The notes under the pieces were generated by a model that was given only the letters and a program-made list of their open reading frames with translations, was not told the DNA's origin and made no database searches. 64,000 bases of DNA from Vibrio sp. SCSIO 43137. Lineage in GTDB: Bacteria > Pseudomonadota > Gammaproteobacteria > Enterobacterales > Vibrionaceae. Below, piece after piece: positions 9,060 through 17,463 of the stretch. The DNA is taken from positions 806,001 through 870,000 of the forward strand of contig NZ_CP116384.1 of NCBI RefSeq assembly GCF_028201475.1, read 5' to 3'. Every line of letters starts with the position of its first letter. Position 1 is the first letter of the stretch. Both the position numbers and the translations under genes were made by a program.

Positions 9060-9869
9060 ATGATTTCTGGTCAGACAAAATTTGCAAGATTTATAAAAAG
9101 AGATCAGGACGGTCGTTATTATGCCAGCTATCGCGGAATGACATTATTCAGCCGCTTTCAGCCAATTTTTTCACCGTCAAAAACCGTTATCGGTTACGAA
9201 GCGCTATTGCGTGTATACGGTGCAGACGGCAGTAAAATCCGCGCAGATCACCTGTTTCAGGACGAGAGTTTAAGTTTTAATGCTAAAGCCATGGTCGACA
9301 AGCTCAGCCGTATTATTCATATTAGCAACTTCGCTAACTCCCCCTTCCGCGAGAGCCAGCTGTTTATAAACACCCTCCCCATTGCTAACGAAATCTTTCT
9401 GCAAAGCACTGCAAATACTAAACCACTGATGGATTGGCTTTCCCGTCTGGAAATCAAACCACAACAAATCGTGGTTGAACTGATTGAGTTTGCCGCAAGA
9501 AGTAACAAACGGCTTTGTAAATCGATAAAGCACCTACGCGAACTCGGGTTTAATATTGCTATCGATGACTATGGGACGGATGCTTCAAACCGGGAAAGGG
9601 TTAACCTAATCCAGCCAAACATCATTAAGCTTGATAAGTCGTTGCTGACCCTTTATACCCAAGGTGAAAAGCAAGCCATGCTTGAAGCTCTGAAGCTGTG
9701 CGCGGAGATCAACGCTCAGATAGTTGTGGAAGGGATAGAAACCGAAGAACAGTTTAACAGCCTTGCACAACTTGATATCAACATGTATCAGGGCTTCCAT
9801 CTGGCCAAACCTGAACAGCATGATGTTCAGCAGTTTGTGCCGAGTAACGCTGAACTCTCCCCGGCTTAA
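9060..9869 (+). CDS. EAL-domain protein, probable c-di-GMP phosphodiesterase
   Basis: 269 residues, almost all one EAL domain, no membrane segment. Catalytic motifs can be followed: GYEALLRVYG (EAL), FINTLPIAN (Asn), VVELIEFA (Glu), IAIDDYGTDASN (the Asp pair), NIIKLDKSLL (Lys), VVEGIETEEQ (Glu) and MYQGFHLAKP. All metal and catalytic positions seem present, so activity is likely; the DDFGTGYS loop is altered to DDYGTDASN. It would lower c-di-GMP and so favour motility. Single gene, with a palindromic candidate operator upstream. Confidence 0.88.
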   Translation: MISGQTKFARFIKRDQDGRYYASYRGMTLFSRFQPIFSPSKTVIGYEALLRVYGADGSKIRADHLFQDESLSFNAKAMVDKLSRIIHISNFANSPFRESQLFINTLPIANEIFLQSTANTKPLMDWLSRLEIKPQQIVVELIEFAARSNKRLCKSIKHLRELGFNIAIDDYGTDASNRERVNLIQPNIIKLDKSLLTLYTQGEKQAMLEALKLCAEINAQIVVEGIETEEQFNSLAQLDINMYQGFHLAKPEQHDVQQFVPSNAELSPA

Positions 9870-9940
9870 ACCAGTTGATTATTGAGTTATAGGCTTAATT
9901 GCTTTACTCTTGCGCGCTCATTTAGCAGAGTGATGTATCC

Positions 9941-10126
9941 ATGAACCGTAAGAAAAAGATCAACCAAATCCTGAAAAAGAAACAGAAAAAAGCCAACGCT
10001 AAGCTGCATAAGAGCAACAAGCCCCGCTATATCTCGAAAGCGGAGCGTGAAAAGCAGCAGGCTGAAGAGGTTCAGGAACAGCGGTTAACTCAGGCAGAAC
10101 AGCCGTCAGACCAAGACCAGGAATAG
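9941..10126 (+). CDS. DUF2986 small basic protein
   Basis: 61 residues, very rich in Lys at the start (MNRKKKINQILKKKQKKANA) and in Gln/Glu at the end. This is the pattern of DUF2986, found in Vibrio and Shewanella. No function known; the charge suggests nucleic-acid contact, which is inference. 71 bases after the EAL gene. Confidence 0.8.
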   Translation: MNRKKKINQILKKKQKKANAKLHKSNKPRYISKAEREKQQAEEVQEQRLTQAEQPSDQDQE

Positions 10127-10139
10127 CCTTCAGAAAACG

Positions 10140-10613
10140 TTACAGCAGTAGCCAGTCGTCAATGGGATTAAACTGGCTTGCAGAATCAATCAGAGATTGG
10201 GCTGTCAGCCCCTCAACCCCGTACACTTCGACCTTTTTACCGTGTTTTTCGATAATACGCTGTACAAGAAGATCAAAATCTCCGTCCCCGGATGCCAGAA
10301 CCACAACATCAGCCTGACAAGCCAACTCTATTGCGTCCAGAGTAATACCCACATCCCAGTCGCCTTTCGCCGATCCATCCTTGCGCTGAATAAAAGGTTT
10401 CAGTTTTACCTCAAAACCAATTCCGCGCAGTATGTGGTGAAACTGACGCTGCTTCTCCTGATTGCTGGCAATAGCATAGGCATTGGCTTTTATCACCTGA
10501 CGATTTGCCGTCGCCAGACGCCAGAACTCGTTGTAATCGAAGTTCCTGCGGAACTTATCCCGGGTTGTGTAGTAGATGTTTTGCACATCAACCAAAATGG
10601 CGACAGTCTGCAT
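10140..10613 (-). CDS. NYN-domain protein, LabA/DUF88 family
   Basis: 157 residues forming one NYN (PIN-like) domain. Acidic positions of the predicted metal site are visible: AILVDVQNIYY at the start, KGDWDVGITLDA in the middle and VVLASGDGDFDLLV. NYN proteins are predicted or shown ribonucleases. It ends 13 bases from the convergent DUF2986 gene and lies 44 bases downstream of the YgbA-like gene on the same strand, so the two may form an operon. Confidence 0.85.
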   Translation of the reverse strand: MQTVAILVDVQNIYYTTRDKFRRNFDYNEFWRLATANRQVIKANAYAIASNQEKQRQFHHILRGIGFEVKLKPFIQRKDGSAKGDWDVGITLDAIELACQADVVVLASGDGDFDLLVQRIIEKHGKKVEVYGVEGLTAQSLIDSASQFNPIDDWLLL

Positions 10614-10657
10614 AAATTCTCTTTATCTGTTTTATTGATGTTTGCCTGAAACAGGTG

Positions 10658-11041
10658 CTATTTGTTTTTCATTCTAAGATGCCGGTTTGAAACATTCGAT
10701 TTCGGCACTTGCGGTACTGCCCTTTTTTCATGCCTCAGATGACGGATAGCAAGAATCGGATGATGTAGTAACATTCTCGGACCGGAGTAACGCATAACCA
10801 GCCTCATCGACTCTTTCGGCTCTGGCTTATAGCAGTGTATCGGGCAGTTATTGCATGTCGGCTTAATCTGGCCGTACGGGCAGCGATCCAGTTTCGTTTC
10901 TGCGTAAAGTAACAACTCTTTACAAGCATCGCACAAACCTGACTCAGGCTTATGGTGGGCTTTACAGTAAATTTCCATCATAGCCGATACAGTTTTAAAC
11001 TCTGTCGACAATTCACCAGTCAGTATTTTGCTCTTTAACAT
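10658..11041 (-). CDS. ygbA: Nitrous oxide-stimulated promoter family protein, YgbA-like
   Basis: 127 residues with a Cys-rich core: MMEIYCKAHH, LCDACKELLLYAETKLDRCP and PTCNNCPIHCY, which could hold a metal or Fe-S centre. This is the YgbA family (named nitrous oxide-stimulated promoter). In E. coli ygbA belongs to the NsrR nitric-oxide regulon; I see no convincing NsrR site in the bases upstream here. The basic C-terminal tail (RHLRMKNK) is ordinary for the family. Confidence 0.82.
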   Translation of the reverse strand: MLKSKILTGELSTEFKTVSAMMEIYCKAHHKPESGLCDACKELLLYAETKLDRCPYGQIKPTCNNCPIHCYKPEPKESMRLVMRYSGPRMLLHHPILAIRHLRHEKRAVPQVPKSNVSNRHLRMKNK

Positions 11042-11268
11042 CCGCTTTTACCTTTAAATTTCCTCGCCGATCATACAGAATACGCCCGTAATTACTAGTA
11101 ACGTCAATTTTGCTGGTAGGTCACTCAGGTTCAGGTTAATAACCAATCGCTTTTTATAACCCAGCGTAATTTCATATATTTTTTTATATCATGTGCTATG
11201 TCCCACCAATGACGGCCATAACTTGAACTGACATGGGTCTAAAATATAGTATGCAGTCCTGATTCTAA

Positions 11269-11310
11269 TAAGCGATACGCGATTTTGTGGTAAGCGATAC
11301 GCCATTTTGT
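11269..11310 (+). repeat. Tandem 20-base repeat directly upstream of sdaA
   Basis: Two copies of TAAGCGATACGCSATTTTGT (S is G in the first, C in the second) stand at 11269-11288 and 11291-11310, 22 bases apart, ending 16 bases before the sdaA ATG. The 22-base period is two helix turns, as expected for paired regulator sites on one face. They lie in the 5' leader or core promoter. Confidence 0.6.
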
Positions 11311-11326
11311 AATAAAGAGTAAAGTC

Positions 11327-12697
11327 ATGTTATCTATTTTCGACATCTATAAAATAGGAGTCGGCCCTTCAAGTTCACACACTAACGGGCCGATGATCGC
11401 CGGATTTGAGTTTGCCGGATTAATTGCAGACCAGTTATCTGATGTACATTCTATTAAGGTTGATCTTTATGGTTCTCTTTCCCTGACAGGTAAAGGCCAC
11501 CACACAGATAAAGCCACCTTTTTGGGACTACTTGGTAACCGCCCGGATGCTATCGATATAACCGCAGCTAACCAGCTGATGAAAGAGAGTATCGAAGCGA
11601 AGAAACTGCCTGTTTCCGGCAAACACACAATAGATTTCGATTTTGAAAGCGATATCGTTTTCCACTCAGATAACCTTCCGCTGCATGAAAACGGTATGAG
11701 CATCTCAGCCTTCGACAGGCAGGGTGAACTGCTTGAGAAAGAGGTGTACTACTCAATCGGCGGAGGCTTTATTGCCACTGAAGATGAGCTCAAAAACGGT
11801 AAAAGTGACGATGAAGTCACCCTTGAGTTTCCTTTCCGCTCTGCCGAGGAGCTGCTTAAACAAGCTGAAATTCACGGTTACTGTCTTGGCGGTTTGGTGC
11901 TGCGTAACGAGCTCTCCTTTAATGCCGCTGAAACTATAGATTCCAAAGCTGACCAAATCTGGAAGATCATGTCTGCCTGTATTGAGAAAGGTCTGCAAAC
12001 CGAAGGGATTCTTGACGGCGGTCTGAATGTGACCCGTCGTGCACCGGCACTACTGAAAAAGCTGGAAGCCAACAGCGCACTGGAAAGTGATCCAATGGAG
12101 ATCATGGACTGGATTAACGTATTCGCCTTTGCAGTAAGTGAAGAGAATGCCGCCGGTGGTCAGGTTGTTACCTCCCCGACCAATGGTGCAGCAGGTGTTA
12201 TTCCGGCCGTACTGATGTACTACCATAAATTTATTAAGCAGCTTGATACTAAGCAGATTAAAGATTTTCTGGCGGTTTCCGGTGCTATCGGCATGCTGTA
12301 TAAAATGAACGCTTCTATTTCAGGTGCAGAAGTAGGTTGTCAGGGTGAGATTGGTGTCTCTTCTTCTATGGCAGCAGCAGGCCTTACTGCGCTTCGCGGC
12401 GGCAGTAACGAGCAGATCTGTATCGCAGCAGAAATCGCAATGGAGCACTCCCTTGGTATGACTTGCGATCCTATTGGCGGCCTTGTGCAGGTACCTTGCA
12501 TCGAACGTAACGCCATGGGTGCGATGAAGGCCATAAACGCTTCACGTATGGCACTTAAGAGAACCAGTAAATGTCTTATCTCTCTGGACAAGGTTATCGA
12601 CACCATGTATCAGACGGGCAAAGATATGAACAAAAAATACCGTGAGACCTCTCTTGGCGGACTTGCTGTTATTCATATTGCCCCGCCTTGTGAATAA
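11327..12697 (+). CDS. sdaA: L-serine ammonia-lyase SdaA
   Basis: 456 residues, the single-chain iron-sulfur enzyme that turns L-serine into pyruvate and ammonia. The beta domain (SIFDIYKIGVGPSSSHTNGP) opens the protein, and the alpha domain has the Cys residues that ligate the 4Fe-4S cluster: GCQGEIGVSSSMAAAG, GMTCDPIGG and VPCIERN. Length is typical of enteric SdaA. No serine permease adjoins it. Preceded by a tandem repeat and followed by a strong terminator, so it is transcribed alone. Confidence 0.97.
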   Translation: MLSIFDIYKIGVGPSSSHTNGPMIAGFEFAGLIADQLSDVHSIKVDLYGSLSLTGKGHHTDKATFLGLLGNRPDAIDITAANQLMKESIEAKKLPVSGKHTIDFDFESDIVFHSDNLPLHENGMSISAFDRQGELLEKEVYYSIGGGFIATEDELKNGKSDDEVTLEFPFRSAEELLKQAEIHGYCLGGLVLRNELSFNAAETIDSKADQIWKIMSACIEKGLQTEGILDGGLNVTRRAPALLKKLEANSALESDPMEIMDWINVFAFAVSEENAAGGQVVTSPTNGAAGVIPAVLMYYHKFIKQLDTKQIKDFLAVSGAIGMLYKMNASISGAEVGCQGEIGVSSSMAAAGLTALRGGSNEQICIAAEIAMEHSLGMTCDPIGGLVQVPCIERNAMGAMKAINASRMALKRTSKCLISLDKVIDTMYQTGKDMNKKYRETSLGGLAVIHIAPPCE

Positions 12698-12720
12698 GCA
12701 AACTAAATAGTGTTAAAAGC

Positions 12721-12752
12721 AAAACCGGGCCTGATTGCAGGCCCGGTTTTTT
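12721..12752 (+). terminator. Intrinsic terminator of sdaA
   Basis: Ten-bp perfect stem ACCGGGCCTG / CAGGCCCGGT with a 4-base loop and six T. The A-rich left flank lets it also serve the convergent small gene at 12769. Confidence 0.9.
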
Positions 12753-12768
12753 AATCTCATTTGTATAT

Positions 12769-12960
12769 TTAAAACTGAACATTCAGCCCTTTTATCAACT
12801 CTATCAGTTCATCTTCCGTTTCAGGTTCTCTGGCCAGTTCTACCTGCGGCGCTGCGCCACCACGAAGAATATACGCTTTCGTTCCGCAATGATCATAGTG
12901 ATACCAAAGCCCGTCAACACAAACATCTGTATAGCAACGTGGGTCTTTTTTTAGTTCCAT
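12769..12960 (-). CDS. Small conserved hypothetical protein
   Basis: 63 residues, soluble, acidic at the C-terminus (REPETEDELIELIKGL). It opens with MELKKDPRCYTDVCVDGLWYHYD; the Cys-aromatic pattern (RCYTDVCVDGLWYHYDHCG) looks conserved rather than random. I do not recognise a named family. AGGTAATG precedes the start. It shares the sdaA terminator in the opposite direction, which supports it as a real gene. Confidence 0.6.
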   Translation of the reverse strand: MELKKDPRCYTDVCVDGLWYHYDHCGTKAYILRGGAAPQVELAREPETEDELIELIKGLNVQF

Positions 12961-13198
12961 AACATTACCTCTTTGCTTCCCTGAACTCTTTAAGCATAGT
13001 CTTTACCCACAACTTATGTATGGAAATATTATTGTTCCCTTATAAACAATTCCGTTAGCCTCTCATTTATGCAAATTTGCTATCAATCAATTGCTTATAT
13101 AATCACCACTCAAACCAAAATAGTGCTTATACTCTATAGTTCGTTATTCTATTACGGTACTCTATGCACCAGCAGAATTTTGTATTACGAGAGCTATC

Positions 13199-14866
13199 AT
13201 GAACGCTGATTCAAAACCCTGGCTTAACAGCTACCCAGGCGACGTCCCTGTCGACGTCAATCCAGATAAATACCAAAACATCAACGAGATGTTTAAAGAG
13301 ACTTTCGCCAAAAACGCCGACAAATCTGCCTTCGTCAATATGGGACACTCTCTCAGCTATCGCGAACTGGACGAAAAAAGTACAGCTTTTGCAGCTTATC
13401 TTCAAAACGAGCTGAAGATGAAGAAAGGTGACCGAATCGCGCTTATGATGCCCAACCTGCTGCAATACCCTATTACCATCCTTGGTGCATTAAAGGCTGG
13501 CTTGGTGGTCGTAAACGTCAACCCTCTGTACACACCAAGAGAGTTGCAACACCAGCTACGAGACTCCGGTGCCAGTGCCATTGTAGCGGTAACCAATTTC
13601 GGCAATAACCTGCAAAAAGTGGTGGGAAAAACCAGCGTTAAACACGTTATTCTTACCCGTATCGGTGATGAACTGGCGCCTTATAAGCGGACTTTAGTCA
13701 ACTTTGCAGTTAAGTACGTTAAAAAGATGGTGCCTAAATACAGCTTGCCGGGAGCTATCTCTCTTAAGCGCGCATTGACTCAGGGTAAAAACCTTACCCT
13801 TAACCCGCCAAAAATAGCAGCAGATGATCTTGCCTATCTGCAATACACAGGCGGCACTACCGGTCTGGCAAAAGGGGCAATGCTGACTCACAGAAATATT
13901 ATCGCCAATGTTCTTCAGGTGTATGCCCACTTTGCCCCTAGAACACTGCTGGAAAACGAGCACGCGGTAACCCCTCTGCCTCTGTATCATATTTTCGCCA
14001 ACTCAGTGAGTATGATGCTGATTATGTTCTTTGGCGGCACAAACCTTCTGATCACCAATCCCCGCGATCTGGATGGCTTCGTTAAGGATATGAGCAAGTT
14101 CCCGTTCACCATGGTGTTTGGTCTGAACACTTTGTTTAACGGTCTTAACAATCACGCCGGATTTAAAGCACTCGACTTTAGCAAGGCAAACTTCACTATT
14201 GCCGGTGGTATGGCAACGCAAAAGCATGTTGCAGATGAGTGGCAGAAAATCACTGGTATGCCGATAGTAGAGGGTTACGGCTTAACCGAGTGCTCTCCTG
14301 TGGTCGCCGGTGGTATTCACACTCAACAGGCGTTCGTTCCATCCATTGGCGTACCTCTACCGGGAACGGAGCTACGAATTGTTGATACCGACGGCAATGC
14401 AATGCAAGCCGGTGGTATCGGTGAAATCCAGATCCGCGGCCCTCAGGTAATGAAGGGCTACTGGAACCAGCAAGCCGAAACCGATGAAGTGATGTGCGAA
14501 GATGGCTGGATTAACTCCGGCGATATCGGCCGTATGGACGATAAAGGCTTCTTTTATATCGAAGATCGTAAAAAAGATATGATTCTGGTCTCCGGGTTTA
14601 ATGTTTTCCCGACAGAAATCGAGGAAGTCGCGACTCTTCATCCTAAGATTGTTGAAGCAGCCGCTGTTGGTGTGGCAGACGAAGTCGCCGGCGAACGCGT
14701 TAAGCTGATCGTAGTAACCAGTGCACCTGTCACGGCGGAAGATATTAAAAAGCACTGCCGCCGTCACCTAACCGGCTATAAGATCCCGAAAGTGATCGAA
14801 TTCCGCGAAGAGTTGCCTAAGAGTAATGTCGGTAAGATCCTCAGACGGATGCTGAAAGATCAGTAA
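13199..14866 (+). CDS. fadD: Long-chain-fatty-acid-CoA ligase FadD
   Basis: 555 residues of the ANL superfamily, alignable with E. coli FadD along its whole length. The P-loop LQYTGGTTGLAKGAMLTHRN binds ATP, GYGLTECSP is the A5 motif, the hinge region contains DRKKDMILVSGFNVFP, and the C-terminus ends with the catalytic Lys in ELPKSNVGKILRRML. It activates fatty acids at the inner face of the membrane as they enter the cell, feeding beta-oxidation. No clear FadR operator was found in the 200 bases upstream. Monocistronic, with a terminator. Confidence 0.95.
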   Translation: MNADSKPWLNSYPGDVPVDVNPDKYQNINEMFKETFAKNADKSAFVNMGHSLSYRELDEKSTAFAAYLQNELKMKKGDRIALMMPNLLQYPITILGALKAGLVVVNVNPLYTPRELQHQLRDSGASAIVAVTNFGNNLQKVVGKTSVKHVILTRIGDELAPYKRTLVNFAVKYVKKMVPKYSLPGAISLKRALTQGKNLTLNPPKIAADDLAYLQYTGGTTGLAKGAMLTHRNIIANVLQVYAHFAPRTLLENEHAVTPLPLYHIFANSVSMMLIMFFGGTNLLITNPRDLDGFVKDMSKFPFTMVFGLNTLFNGLNNHAGFKALDFSKANFTIAGGMATQKHVADEWQKITGMPIVEGYGLTECSPVVAGGIHTQQAFVPSIGVPLPGTELRIVDTDGNAMQAGGIGEIQIRGPQVMKGYWNQQAETDEVMCEDGWINSGDIGRMDDKGFFYIEDRKKDMILVSGFNVFPTEIEEVATLHPKIVEAAAVGVADEVAGERVKLIVVTSAPVTAEDIKKHCRRHLTGYKIPKVIEFREELPKSNVGKILRRMLKDQ

Positions 14867-14888
14867 ACCTGATATTCAGCTCTGAGTA

Positions 14889-14918
14889 AAAGCCCGCTAA
14901 TTTAACAAGCGGGCTTTT
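14889..14918 (+). terminator. Intrinsic terminator of fadD
   Basis: AAAGCCCGCT pairs with AGCGGGCTTT around a 9-base loop, followed by T-rich sequence; 22 bases after the fadD stop and usable in both directions. Confidence 0.85.
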
Positions 14919-14956
14919 CATTTAAACCATGTTTACGCAAGCGACTGAGGCAGTGA

Positions 14957-15376
14957 TTAGATTGGAACCACCAAAGTCTCGATTGGCGACTTATTTATCA
15001 GCCGCTTGGAGTAAGAAATAATATTATTCCAGAAGTCATGGTGATGTCCGCAAATCAGCAGATCAAATCCATGTTCAGCAATAGTATCTTCCAGTTTGTT
15101 GCCTAAATCACCTGTACCTACCAGAAAATGACTGATGGGAAAGTCGGTATAACTACTAAAAGTTTGATACATCTCTTTTGAGCGTTCGTTTACCTGCTCA
15201 CCATCGTGCTCTTTCTGCAAGTCGATAAGTTCAGGGTAGATCTCACCATGAGTACCATCAATATGAATCAGAGAAACCTTAGCGTCCACCAGCTTTGCCA
15301 GCGATACTGCCCTGTCTACCAGTACTTTGCTCTCTTCTGACGATCCCAACGCAACTAAAATGTGTTGATAATCCAT
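14957..15376 (-). CDS. Universal stress protein, UspA family
   Basis: 139 residues, single Usp domain (MDYQHILVALGSSEESKVLV at the start, then VSLIHIDGTHG and DLLICGHHHDFWNNIISYSKRLINKSPIETLVVPI). The C-terminal G-x2-x-G-x9-G-S ATP-binding signature is not clearly present, since GHHHDFWNNIISYS replaces it, so this is the UspA-like, non-ATP-binding type. Usp proteins accumulate in stasis. It is alone between fadD and the MCP gene. Confidence 0.88.
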   Translation of the reverse strand: MDYQHILVALGSSEESKVLVDRAVSLAKLVDAKVSLIHIDGTHGEIYPELIDLQKEHDGEQVNERSKEMYQTFSSYTDFPISHFLVGTGDLGNKLEDTIAEHGFDLLICGHHHDFWNNIISYSKRLINKSPIETLVVPI

Positions 15377-15533
15377 ACAAACTCCTTCTCATTTATTACA
15401 GATTAATAATAAACAGGACACCTATAAACTGGCAATTAATGGTCCATTTTTTCTGCATATAAAACAGTAATTTGTGAAGCCATGCATTTTATTTACGCAG
15501 CACACTGCTCAGGGAGAGAGCAACAAATCAGTA

Positions 15534-16475
15534 TCAAATCACCTCAGTTTTAGCTTGCCGTGCCGTCTTACCCTCTAACTGAAGATAAGAAAGCGAATCC
15601 AGAATCTTCTCAGCCAGTCCATGGTTATCTCCTGAAAGGCTAATTGAAACTTTAGTGTCTTCTACTAAGGCTTCCATATTCTGTTTTACTCTGTTTGAGT
15701 CAGCAAGCTGCTCCTCAATTGCATCGGTAATTAACTTGGAAGAGTCCTTACTTTCCATAGAGATGGTCATCAGGTTCTGCATTCTCTCCATGGTATCTTT
15801 AGTGACTTCCGAGCTCAGTACAATCACCTCTTCCACCTCTTTCTGTTTGTTAAAGATGCTTTCAGAGATCTTGGAGATTGAGGCCATTTCAGAATCGATA
15901 CTTTCCGCTGACTGATTTGCTGTATTCGCCAACTGACGAACTTCGTCCGCCACTACGGCAAAGCCGCGCCCGTGTTCCCCTGCCCTTGCGGCTTCAATCG
16001 CGGCGTTAAGAGCCAGAAGGTTAGTCTGTGATGCAATGGCTTTGATAGAGTCAACAAGCTGAGTAACGTTGTTATTAATCTCGTCCAGAGACTCGAGCAA
16101 CTCACTAAACTGACAAATCTTCTCTTTAGAAATTACCACTTGGTCTTCAAGTTGAACCAACTTATCAATGGTCTGCTCCGCCGTGTTAGTTGTTTCACTC
16201 GAATATTGATGGCTCTGATAAGAGAGCTGTTTAATGCTCTCAGACTGCTCAATAAAGTGATTAATTAACTCAGAACTTTGCTCAATAGATTCAGCCCGGC
16301 TGCTGGAGGCTTTATGTACATTTGCCGCATTAACAAAAATATTCTGCGCATACTGAGTAGGATCATTCTGTTTAAACTGGTCAAAGCGCTGTGAGATCTG
16401 CTGTAACTCAGCAAACTGACTGGCTTCTAATTCAACATGATCATTCGACTTTCTTTTCTGGAAAAACTTCATCAT
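15534..16475 (-). CDS. Cytoplasmic methyl-accepting chemotaxis protein
   Basis: About 313 residues, no membrane segment and no recognisable sensor domain: a coiled N-terminal half (residues 1-130) then the MCP signalling hairpin with tip [20 protein letters not shown] and [15 protein letters not shown]. The ATG at 16475 overlaps the nrtS stop as ATGA; a longer frame from 16535 would overlap nrtS by over 60 bases and is unlikely. Coupled translation with nrtS suggests a link between nitrate/nitrite movement and taxis or c-di-GMP-free signalling; that is inference. Confidence 0.87.
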   Translation of the reverse strand: MMKFFQKRKSNDHVELEASQFAELQQISQRFDQFKQNDPTQYAQNIFVNAANVHKASSSRAESIEQSSELINHFIEQSESIKQLSYQSHQYSSETTNTAEQTIDKLVQLEDQVVISKEKICQFSELLESLDEINNNVTQLVDSIKAIASQTNLLALNAAIEAARAGEHGRGFAVVADEVRQLANTANQSAESIDSEMASISKISESIFNKQKEVEEVIVLSSEVTKDTMERMQNLMTISMESKDSSKLITDAIEEQLADSNRVKQNMEALVEDTKVSISLSGDNHGLAEKILDSLSYLQLEGKTARQAKTEVI

Positions 16476-16714
16476 ATTCCGGCCTTTTTTCTGGACTGAA
16501 GTGTTGCAGATACACTTGCCTGAGTAGAGACACAAAACGGCACACAGTAGGTCAGCAGAATCTTAAACAAAATAGTGCTGTCTAAACCGCCAGTAAAAAT
16601 CTTATCGCCATGGTTAATAAACATAAGAATGGTGCCAACGATAAGAGAGACCTTAATCGATCGTTTTAAGATTGAAGGCTCTCGCGCCACTTTTAAGAAC
16701 TGAATCAGATACAT
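16472..16714 (-). CDS. nrtS: Small membrane protein, NrtS-like nitrate/nitrite transporter
   Basis: About 80 residues, two membrane helices: [21 protein letters not shown] and a second one, [19 protein letters not shown]. The G-T-I-L-x-x-I-N-x-G-D and TYxVPxCVS pattern matches the NrtS family, small transporters reported to move nitrate and nitrite. The ATG at 16714 has GAGG six bases upstream; a TTG at 16726 is also in frame. Overlaps the following chemoreceptor gene by four bases. Confidence 0.75.
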   Translation of the reverse strand: MYLIQFLKVAREPSILKRSIKVSLIVGTILMFINHGDKIFTGGLDSTILFKILLTYCVPFCVSTQASVSATLQSRKKAGI

Positions 16715-16958
16715 CTGCAACCTCAATGGGTAAGTTATATTTATTTTTTGTAAAACACCTTGAACAGTCGTTCACTTATAGGTTACTGGTTATCATCGCC
16801 AGATACAACTCTCTGCAAAATATAGTTAATAACCATTTCTTATATCGCCTGTACCTAACTGGTACTATCGCAAACTCCCTCTAATACGAACGGTTATCAT
16901 TTGCATTTAATCTCTATTTGCATTTTAATGGAGCTTTCGCGTAAACAGAGTAGATTAA

Positions 16959-17450
16959 ATGAATATTGAACAGTGCTGGTCATACTATATGAAAGCCGAT
17001 GAGCTCAACAAAGAAGGCCACTGGCCGGAAGCTCATCATTTGTATAACGACGTGCTCAACTATCTACCGGGGCATATCGAAGCTGCTGTCTCATCAGAAT
17101 CAACAAAGCCTTGCCAATTAATGTGCCTGTTAAATGGTTATCGCGATTCAACTATCAGCCAGTCAGAAATTCTTAATAACTTAGGTCAGCGCAAAGCGGC
17201 ATTCGAGTTATTAAATCAAACCTATGGTTATTTTCAGTTTCTTACGCTGGAATCATCATCACTGGTGAGCAGGCTTTGCTCAGAATTACATAACCATAGT
17301 GAAGAGTTATACAGGCATATCTCTGCATTCTGTATCGCTCAGCGTTCTGCAAAATGGATGCTTGAACTAAAAACCGTAGAAAAAACTCATCATCAGTTTT
17401 ATCTGTTACAGAGTAAAACGCACACACAACTATCTAAGATACTTAATTAA
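16959..17450 (+). CDS. Hypothetical protein with a tetratricopeptide-like start
   Basis: 163 residues, soluble. The first 40 residues (YYMKADELNKEGHWPEAHHL and the following LYNDVL) read as one TPR-like helix pair; the rest is helical and unrecognised. It ends 13 bases before the double ABC ATPase gene, so the two are probably co-transcribed. Nothing in the sequence shows a catalytic site. It might be a partner or adaptor of the ATPase; this rests only on position. Confidence 0.65.
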   Translation: MNIEQCWSYYMKADELNKEGHWPEAHHLYNDVLNYLPGHIEAAVSSESTKPCQLMCLLNGYRDSTISQSEILNNLGQRKAAFELLNQTYGYFQFLTLESSSLVSRLCSELHNHSEELYRHISAFCIAQRSAKWMLELKTVEKTHHQFYLLQSKTHTQLSKILN

Positions 17451-17463
17451 AATAGGTAAATTC

